In this document: piece by piece, positions 56,118 through 64,000 of the stretch
Layout of the letters: every line of letters starts with the position of its first letter
How positions within the stretch are numbered: position 1 is the stretch's first letter
Origin: Phlegmacium glaucopus
Lineage: Eukaryota > Basidiomycota > Agaricomycetes > Agaricales > Cortinariaceae
NCBI GenBank assembly: GCA_015039465.1
Contig: MU130696.1
Location: forward strand, 1-64,000
Direction: 5' to 3'
DNA length: 64,000 bases
Notes under the pieces: model-generated
What the model was told of the DNA's origin: nothing
The model's database searches: none
What the model saw: the letters and a program-made list of their open reading frames with translations, nothing else
Position numbers and translations under genes: made by a program

Positions 56118-57572
56118 GGTGATAGGTGCGTTTGAACTTTGAACGCGAGCCTATTCCGTAGTATGAACCCACTATGACGCCACGTGATGCATTGGCATCA
56201 TCGCGTCGCGTACTTAAGCTTGACTTAAGCTTGACTTAAGCTTGACTTAAGCTTGACTTAAGCTTGACTTAAGCTTGACTTAAGCTTGACTTAAGCTTGA
56301 CTTAAGCTTGACTTAAGCTTGACTTAAGCTTGACTTAAGCTTGACTTAAGCTTGACTTAAGCTTGACTTAAGCTTGACTTAAGCTTGACTTAAGCTTGAC
56401 TTAAGCTTGACTTAAGCTTGACTTAAGCTTAGTCTTGAGCAAATACTTACACTGCACACAAGTACTCAGAGCCTTATGTATGTAAAAATTAACCTGGAGA
56501 GTGCTTCGCGTCACCGGAAGCTGCAGCGCTTCAACTTGAAGTTGAACTCGACGGAACTTTCTTTTCCTGAATTGGTTAGAGACCCGTTTTTCTGACAGAG
56601 TAGCAATGACAAGCAAGTGAACAAGATTTTTGTCATCTATGAGGGCGTCCAAAGTCGGTTGCCTGCCTCCGCAGGACCTCAGCGCAGTGGCGAACAAGTG
56701 TGGAAATGGAATTCAGTCGGAAGTAATGTTCGACTTCGTCAATTGTACTCCTTATCCTGCCTAGTAAATTTTTAACCAAGAGAGGCTCCTTAGGCTGGGA
56801 GACGCTAGTGCATCCGGGACCAAGAGCGATAGATGGTCATTCACCTTGCAAACCTTTAATAGTAGCTGTGGGCTTTAAATCTCAAACAACTGCAAGCAAC
56901 TTAGCAGCAAGTAGACTCTGGCCCATCGAAGAGTGAGCGGGGAACCTCGATTGAGAAAGGGAGAGAATTGTCGAGATGTGATTTATCGGCCAGTCAAGGG
57001 CGATCGATTCTTCTTCAAACCGCGGGGACCTCCGATCTCGCACCTGTCTCGCTGGTTCGTTGTGAGTCTCCATGAGGCAAAGTTGGCATGCGCACAGAGC
57101 CACCCGTATATCATCCTTTCCTGAAGGGCTGCAAACCCGCTGTTTACATCAAGGAATGGTTAATATCCTCTGCCACTTACGCCCATAAGCTACGGCCTCA
57201 CTCACTCCTCAGTTGGATAGTTTTTCAGTCCAGTGTCAATGAGGAGCTTGGCATAGTCAATATCCAGCGGATCGAAAACTTGTGTTGGCTTTCTGAAAGT
57301 CTTTCCTTTCCTTATATTATTATTATTATAGTGTCTCATATAGTGAAGGTCACCGATGTATTGATATCAGATCCACTTCAATCTTGTTCAAAACAGAGGA
57401 ATGTTGCAAATTGATTGGAGAGTTGGAGGTTACGACGACATGGTGTAGTCAAATCGTTGACATGAGAAAAATACTATTAGTTTCGTCGGCAGCGTTCACT
57501 GGTTGCTGTGCGTGTAACAAAGTACCTATTTGTTCAGTCCACAGACCCGTGGTGCATGAGGTGGACGATAGG
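56118..57572. other. Intergenic region with minisatellite
   Basis: Between the SAP/F-box-like start and the PLD stop there is no convincing gene. The 11-base minisatellite (listed separately) occupies 56212-56430. To its right, frames of 60-108 codons on both strands have no recognised content. The plus frame 57088-57414 includes a run of ATT repeats (57318-57332) coding for isoleucines and looks spurious. Confidence 0.5.
56212..56430. repeat. Perfect 11-base minisatellite, about 20 copies
   Basis: The unit ACTTAAGCTTG repeats without any visible variation for 219 bases (19.9 copies). Each unit contains two overlapping 6-base palindromes, CTTAAG and AAGCTT. The array is followed by a degraded partial unit (AGTCTTGAGC). 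It lies 95 bases upstream of the ATG of the minus-strand SAP/F-box-like gene, so it is within the likely promoter or 5' untranslated region. Confidence 0.98.
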
Positions 57573-60500
57573 TCAGAATAGTAATCCAATCAGGTATAGA
57601 TCAGGAGGGGTAAGAGCCTGACAGTGTACTCGTAAGTCATATGAATCCAAAGCACAGAAAAGTACTATAACTAACTTATCAGCATTGAACAAGAAATTAT
57701 CAACAGTATCTTCAGCCTCCAAAAAGCGATTTGGATAGATGACTGCAATGTTTCTGAGTTAACTTCAATGTCCAAGTAAGTAGACCGGCGACACATACCC
57801 AGTTGACCATTTAGTTGTAATAATAGTTTTTCCATCTCCTCTCGCTCCCACTTTTCAAAAGGTTTAGAGCCTTTGGAGGGCCGCCGGTGACTCTGGGTGT
57901 CTTCGTTTTGTGTCGTCGAAACAAATGAGTTACGTAAGGACGTTTCGAGTCCATCGTCGCCACCTTTACTCAACTCTGGGTTCACATCAAAGGAGTCAGC
58001 TGGGTGTGACTCATGCGCCACCCCTTCGTCGCCTATCTCTGATGGAATTCCAGCGACCGGGTCCACAGATGCGCTTTCAGGAGTCTGGCGTACAATTCAG
58101 TCCACATCAATACAAATACCTGGACGACAGGCGTACGGGTTTGTTCAAGCGTTCGTGGTAGGCCACAAACTCTCTGTATTGTTTCCAGGTGGTGATAAGA
58201 TCGTCAGGTATGGCATGAAAAACCTTCCGGTATATCTCCGTCTGCAGTGGGCCGTGGTCAGCACAACATGACCTTGTTACTAATAATAATTGAAAAAGAT
58301 CAAGAAGAGACAGTACTGACGTTGTGAATGGCGCTGGCAACCCAAATGTTCTTCCAAAAAGCGTCCGATATAGGGTCCTCAAAATCTTGTGGTTCAACCT
58401 TGGGTTTCACGGTTGGTACTGTCCATTGGTGTCTGCCAGATTTATTTCCGACATTGATAGTCGCTCTTTCAGAGGCTGTTGCACGTTCCTCAGAGTCCAC
58501 ATCGCTCCTCAGAGTCCGAGTTGGATGCTCATTTCCATCACCGCATGGAGACTTGTGATTCGCTGGAGCTCCAAATAGGACATTGTCGTCAGTCCGAAGT
58601 TCATGTGATACACCATTCACTAGCCCAGTGCGCCCGCTACTTTCTGACTCTTCTACGATTGTCTGATCTCTCAACGTTACTTCATCTTTGTCGCCATCCG
58701 TCTGGTCCTCGAGAGATCTTTGCTCAACGGTCGCTTTCTCTGCTAGAGTTAGAACAACGGAACTCGCGAAACTCGTTGTTTTCTGTCCCTTCTCAGTGAA
58801 ATCTTTGCGTTCTTCATCCAAAGTCTGGTCTCCTACGCTAGGGACGGCTGTTCCATGAGTGAGGTTTTGGTGTCGAAAGACCTTGCCTTTTTCAGCGGAA
58901 CTGGCTTCTTCGCTGGTCAACACGGCTGGAACAATGCAAATGTAGGCACTGCATGTCGAAGAGACCTTAAAAAAACTTACTTTGGCTCGCATCCCCAGCC
59001 CAATCCCCAGCTTTTTGTTCCGACTTCTTCGAGAGGGTGACGCCATGCCCCTGCTCCTTTTCAGGTTTCCAAGGTTTTTGTTCATTCTCTGATTTGGAGG
59101 GCTCATGAGTCATAACGTCTTCCTCACTAAGTGCATCGACGTCTATCCCCAGGTGCTCACGCATCAACCGCACGCGCAGGGTATGTGCGAAGCGGCCAAC
59201 TTTGAATGGTTTACCAGCCATGGTCCTACATATATGATGGGATCAGCAAAGAACGGCCGAATTTCCTTGCACAACTGACCGGTCAATCAAATCAGTATCC
59301 CTGATTACGGCTGCAAGCTCCGAGTCCCTGTCGCCTCTTTGCGATCGCTCGTTGATATTTGCACTGCCGATAATGGCCAAGCGGTCGTCCACGATGCAAA
59401 CCTTTCCATGAATATATATCTACCAGAAACGTTCAGCACGAGACATTAACCCTCCACAAAGCATGGTAGTATTGTACCTGTTCCGTGGTCAGGATATCGC
59501 CTCGCATCTTTGCCCATTTGCGCAGAGAGAACACAGAGATATACTCATCAGGCTAAAGACTCCTCAACATTTAAGCGTTATTGAGTATAACGGACGATAC
59601 CCACATCAATTCCCGCCTTTCTGAGTCGGGAAAAAATAGAATTCGGTCCACGACTAATTGTACGGTTCTGACAGTCGAGGATAATCCGGATCTGCAGTAG
59701 GAATCATTTAGTGACTGGTCCCGCCAGAAGTAGTCCAACTGGCAATAACGTACAGCGCTAGCGTCAGTATGTTCCACGGGGAAGGTAAACCCAGGTAGCA
59801 ATGGTATCATGATACAACACTTCCACGGGATTCTATCTCGGTGTGCCCGAATAATACGATGGACGATAGCATCTCCGATGTTATTCTCTACCTTAACATC
59901 ATTCACAACGGTGCTAAAGATAAGGGTGAGCCATTGTAATTTCATAGCCACGACCCCCAGCGATAAAAAAAAGCTTACGAAGTGATGAAGAATTGATTCT
60001 CGATGTAAACAAAATGCTCGGACAACTGAATCGCTGTATCCCACGAAATTTTCAACAGGAAAAATGCGGGGAAAAAAGGGCGTAGACATGGTTAGCTAGA
60101 ATACAAAACATGCCGAGCGACAAAAGATCCAACCTTTGAGATACGCGTTCTGTATCGAATGCTCAATTCTTCCAGGCGTCCCAAGTGACCAAGGCCCCGC
60201 CGAACGACATATTTGTAATTCACAAGTTCCCGTCAACCCCAGTTGCGTGAGCTCGCCCGGCCCAAACTCGGGTGGAGGTAACAAGAAGGGCATGACCCGA
60301 GTATGATTCTGTTAAATGCCATAAAGGCGACGAGACGCCACGAATCGTCAGTAAATATGCTTCACCAGAGAAGAGGTGAGCTAATAGGGACCTTTATTCT
60401 CAGCAGGTAGTTCCATCTTTATGGAGGGAATCCCGACATTAGCAGTTGCAGCACGTGTATTTGGAGCTGAACTTACCGCTGAACGAAATGTCGCGCCAGA

Positions 60501-63500
60501 TCGCGAGCAGGATGTCCTATTATTTGCATGGCTACGTCGTGCCTGTATTACATGGATGGATAGATAAACGAGAAAGCGTCATTGATACCGATAGTTCCGC
60601 AAGTCGAGAGAACAAAAAGGGCATACCAAGGCATCCTAGGCACTTTGGTGCGATCGTACATATCTTCTTCAGGTTTGTGGAGGTTGAAAAAATCAGTTAT
60701 ACGAGGGTTGCTGTAGTCCTTGCCTTTGAAAAGGGCCCAATGATACCCGCAGCATACAAGGGGTGACATTGAATTCACATACCAGGCCATATTTTTGACC
60801 TATCTGTGTCAGCAGTATCATCCGTCATAACATGTTGCGGCGTATCCCATCTGCGCCCAATGACGACGGTCAGCAACATTCATTCAACAACTGTCAGACC
60901 AGTCAACCCACCGCCCAAAACACAAGTCCACTCCACCCATGAAAGCAATTGTCTGATCAATCACACACATCTTCTCATGCTGAAGGAAAGCAAACGGCGA
61001 ACGCATACAGTTCATAGAAATAAGGGGGAGGTCAGTTGTACGATGCATGCCAATGTTGTTTACTGGAGGAAAGCAGACGCACATGGGCCCAGTAGAAAGT
61101 TCCTGTCTGGAAATGAGACGGCGATCTCTGTACCATTACATTAGGGTGTAAACCGACCAGCTTCTGTTTCGTATAGCTGGAATAGGAATAGGATCCAATC
61201 AGTTCAATCGCTACGATACGGCGGGGTAAGATAGGAGAGAGGTGAAAAAAGAAAGCAGATCGAGGTAACTGCCCGCGATACGTACTTGCTATCTGTAGGC
61301 GTCATCCGATTCGACACTTCTTGACTACACAAAGCAACCGTTAGCAAGACTTCAGGAATGCGCGCACAAACCAAACCAGGAACATACTATAGAATGACAT
61401 AAATTTTCACTCCTTCTTTGGCTTTTCTCTCCAACAGTTTGTCCAGACGATATCGTTCTTTATTTGGACGACGCATCTCCAATTCTATGGGACGAAGAAC
61501 ATGTGCTTAGAAATTTCCGATAATGGACACGAAAACCAAAAAGCCAAGGAAGTGACGCAGGACCAATACCATAAGCAGGTCTCATTGGAAGGGAACTTAC
61601 CTGGAGAAATCCACCAATCATGAATGTATATGCTCTCCTTGGCGAGGAGAATGGCGCGGGAGAGGTTCCAAAAGTAATCGCGCTGCACGAAAGGCATTTT
61701 AGTTATAGGAGTCCTGGCCGTGGCGCCGAGATGGAGGATATAGACGTACCCCATCGACTAGCCATTGGGCAGCCACATTAGACCGGATTGGTGCAAAGCT
61801 ATCAAAGCGATTTGACGCGGTGTAGTGAGAAGAAGCGGCGGTCTTCTCGAGGGCAGTAATGAATTGCAGCATTTGACGCTGAAAGTAAGAGACCATTTCA
61901 GCAGAAAAGAAAAGAAGGGAGTAAATATCTTATGAAATCGGACACGGTCTTACCTCATTCCTCGCGGAAATTTTCAATCTCGTCTGGGAATTGAGTACAT
62001 AAAATGTATGTTTTGACACATCGCTTGGTACTGGTTTTTTTTTCCGCGCAGTGTCTTTCTCTTCAACATGTTCATCGTGTCCACCCTTTTGCAATGGATT
62101 CGTGTTCGTTGATGGGTCCAGCATAGGCGTTGGAGCCCTCGAGGGTACAGAGGAGTTGATGGACACTGAGTCACTGCGATTGGCATCATGCTCATGTGCG
62201 TTGGATAGAGTTGTGTCAGGGTCCAAATGGAATACCTTAGAAACCTGGGTTCTAATGGATGACATCACCGACCTCTTTTCCGAAGCTGGAGGCGAAATCT
62301 GATCTCGAGGTGGTGGTTGGTCAGGGAAAAGATGGTCGTTGTCCTGTTTCTCATAGTGTAATAAACTTCGATAGTACCGCTTCGGCCGTTCAATCTTAAA
62401 ATCGGGATCGAGAAGAAAGACGTCAAAGATATCGAGCTAAAAGTCCCCGTTAACATTTCACGTCTCTGCCATAAAAAACGCAATTCGTTACCTCTCCAGG
62501 TTCTTCGAGGACCACTAAATAGCTCTCACGGACGGCACACCAAGCCTCCTTATTTGCCTTCCAATTTGCCGACTTGCGACCAAAGCCACCTGCAGTGGAT
62601 CCAATTCTCAAATATCCAGCTTTAGATTGTGTACCACCGGATTGGGCCAAAGTGATAGACAGAGCGCTTATTTCAAGGAACCCAGCGAGTCGATTTGAAG
62701 AAGGGTGAAACATCTGATAATAGTGAAGTCAAAACGTATCAAAATTGTGAGAAAGAACATGACTTGCGACAGCGCGAATTAGATCGATGAGATAAGTCTC
62801 GAGTGCCTCCCGTTGCAAACGAGCAAAGTTGGCTCTCCCGACGCTGCCCCCTGATTCTCGGCCTTCCTTCTTGAGAAACTTTAAATATGGTAAGCCTATA
62901 AAAATAGGTGATTGAGTGATTGATATATATATTAGACGCGTACTGGTCTTTGGAAACTCGGGTAATTTGTCCATGTTCCTGTTATAGACTGCATTCGAGA
63001 GGGTATAATGCGTATGAAGGGAGATAAAATCCTTCAACTCGCGATATATGACCCATCTGGCTGCACCGTTGGCGTATTCGCATTCTATTCGGAAGACGGA
63101 TCTATGTCGTTGCAATGGATGTAAACTATCACTGACGCGGATGCGAAGACGATGGAAAAGAACTGGGACTCTTCGGCGGCCTTTCTCATCCCGCTCAAAC
63201 CATAGACGCAGCATGAGGGTAGACAGACCGCCAGTAATCAACTCATCGGTAATACTGACAGCATGAACGGAAGGGCCAGGCAAGATGGACTGTTTGCGAT
63301 GGACGGGATGAGGCAGGAGGGAACGAAGCTTTGCCCACTTTGCGTGACCTTGGGAAGTGACGTTGACGTTGATGTTGTCGTTGTCGTTGTCGTCCTTTTG
63401 CTTTTCTTTGCCCTTGCGAGAGGAGGTTAGTGTCTGAGAACGTGGTACTGAGAATGCGCGACGTAGGGCAGTTCTGGCTGTAGAAGAAGAGGACCTTGAG

Positions 63501-63847
63501 TTTTGAGTGGTTGGACGGGGAAGAATAGGAGACGTCGGGAGTGAAAGTGGTTGATAAGTTTCGACACCTGATGGCCCGGACTCTGGTACAGGAAGATCCT
63601 TGGGAGATTCTGGAAACCAAGACTTGGGATTCCAGATCTCTTCTGTTGGAGACTTTCCCTTGTCTCTTCGAGTCTTTCCCTTCCTGTCGTGATATTCAAG
63701 AGCGTCACGGAAATGGGAGTCTGGTGAAGACAAGCATTCTGGGTCTTCTGTGAATGAAATTGGGAGAGTATGAGCAAAGGAGAGAGAGCGAGGAGGACCT
63801 GTTCTTGTAGCTGGTGTATCTACACTAGTGCTAGTAATAAGAGTCAT
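57573..63847 (-). CDS. SPO14: Phospholipase D1 (PX/PH/two HKD motifs)
   Basis: PLD hydrolyses phosphatidylcholine to phosphatidic acid and choline, needed for regulated secretion and sporulation-type membrane growth. The first ATG in frame is 63847; the frame is open a little farther upstream but only from a GTG. The first exon has a disordered Ser/Pro-rich leader, then a PX-type region ([40 protein letters not shown], quoted in part). Next come [18 protein letters not shown] and [18 protein letters not shown] (PH-type), [13 protein letters not shown], and [23 protein letters not shown] 1 is [20 protein letters not shown] near 60920-60990. HKD 2 is [20 protein letters not shown] near 59350-59420. 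Between them are FVYIENQFF and [12 protein letters not shown] long acidic insertion lies between [12 protein letters not shown] and [13 protein letters not shown]. It ends [19 protein letters not shown], then FLFNADK and a short tail. Intron number is high (about 20). Confidence 0.92.
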
Positions 63848-63860
63848 CAAGGCAGTGACG

Positions 63861-64000
63861 TCACAATGCTGTTGCTGCTGCTGTTCCAGCTTTTCTGCCG
63901 AATACGGCACCGGCTGTTAGACCGGTACCTCCTGGATAGTTTTTATAAAAGAGACCACCAACCATCTCTCCTGTGCAGAACAAGCCTCGAATGGTTTTCC
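63861..64000 (-). CDS. FAD-dependent dehydrogenase, 3' end only (cut by window edge)
   Basis: Only the last 45 codons are present. They read IRGLFCTGEMVGGLFYKNYP, then GGTGLTAGAVFGRKAGTAAA and a stop at 63861. The GLF/Y..GE..GG...N...G.. SG..FGR.AG pattern is the C-terminal FAD-contacting loop of the FAD_binding_2 superfamily (fumarate reductase, 3-ketosteroid dehydrogenase, tricarballylate dehydrogenase). The FYxNYPGG version is closest to the tricarballylate/ketosteroid-dehydrogenase branch. The stop lies 13 bases upstream of the PLD1 ATG on the same strand. Substrate cannot be told from this fragment. Confidence 0.65.
   Translation of the reverse strand, partial: KTIRGLFCTGEMVGGLFYKNYPGGTGLTAGAVFGRKAGTAAATAL

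Noticed and set aside
56212..56430. CRISPR-like array
   Set aside because: Units are 11 bases and directly adjacent with no spacers, in a eukaryotic genome. It is a minisatellite.
57088..57414. 108-codon plus-strand frame
   Set aside because: It contains an isoleucine run from an ATT repeat and no motif or exon structure.
63848..63910. PLD1 start at 63910
   Set aside because: The codon there is GTG, inside the coding region of the neighbouring flavoprotein. The first ATG in frame is 63847.

Overview
This is nuclear DNA of a basidiomycete fungus, most likely an agaricomycete. Every long conserved protein is eukaryotic and fungal. Most genes are cut by many introns of about 45-70 bases with GT...AG ends. 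Coding density is high, intergenic gaps are short, and nearly every identifiable gene is a single-copy housekeeping gene. I place the group from protein style (Prp8, Rtt109, mL58, SAP/F-box-like and PH-domain proteins) and cannot name a species from sequence alone.

Layout, left to right. 1-3.4 kb (minus strand): an unrecognised broken reading frame, a YggS/PLPBP-family PLP homeostasis gene with at least three apparent one-base frameshifts, and a short Fcf2-like rRNA-processing gene that seems to lack the end of its domain. 3.5-7.5 kb (plus): COQ5 and a CUL1/Cdc53 cullin. 7.5-10.9 kb: gene-poor. 10.9-14.3 kb: RTT109 and a disordered nuclear-looking protein. 16.5-19.6 kb: mitochondrial ribosomal protein mL58 and malic enzyme. 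19.7-20.8 kb (minus): the tRNA deaminase subunit TAD3. 21.1-27.0 kb (plus): ALG7, isocitrate lyase and the F-actin capping protein alpha subunit. 27.0-28.3 kb: intergenic DNA with a MITE-like inverted repeat and a short triple repeat. 28.3-32.1 kb: a 1,223-residue disordered protein with a good UIM-like motif. 32.1-34.1 kb: repeat-rich non-coding DNA. 34.1-45.2 kb: a PRKRIP1-type spliceosomal protein head-to-head with PRP8. 45.7-50.9 kb (minus): a PH-domain protein and a FGFR1OP2/SIKE-type coiled-coil (STRIPAK) protein. 51.1-53.7 kb (plus): the DRS1 helicase. 53.9-56.1 kb (minus): a SAP/F-box-like protein. 56.2-56.4 kb: a perfect 11-bp minisatellite of about 20 copies. 57.6-63.8 kb (minus): phospholipase D1 with PX/PH-type and two HKD regions. 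At the right edge: the 3' end of an FAD-dependent dehydrogenase only 13 bases from the phospholipase start codon.

The genes do not form one pathway or a biosynthetic cluster. Loose themes are mitochondrial and carbon metabolism (COQ5, mL58, malic enzyme, isocitrate lyase), RNA processing (Fcf2-like, TAD3, PRKRIP1-like, PRP8, DRS1) and signalling/proteolysis (cullin, STRIPAK component, PLD). I found no clear new system. The features most worth checking are the local cluster of frameshifts at the left end, the 11-bp minisatellite, the 231-bp inverted-repeat element, the UIM-bearing disordered protein and the PLD/flavoprotein junction. Exon boundaries are read by eye from conserved protein alignment and splice signals. 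Outer limits are firmer than internal ones.
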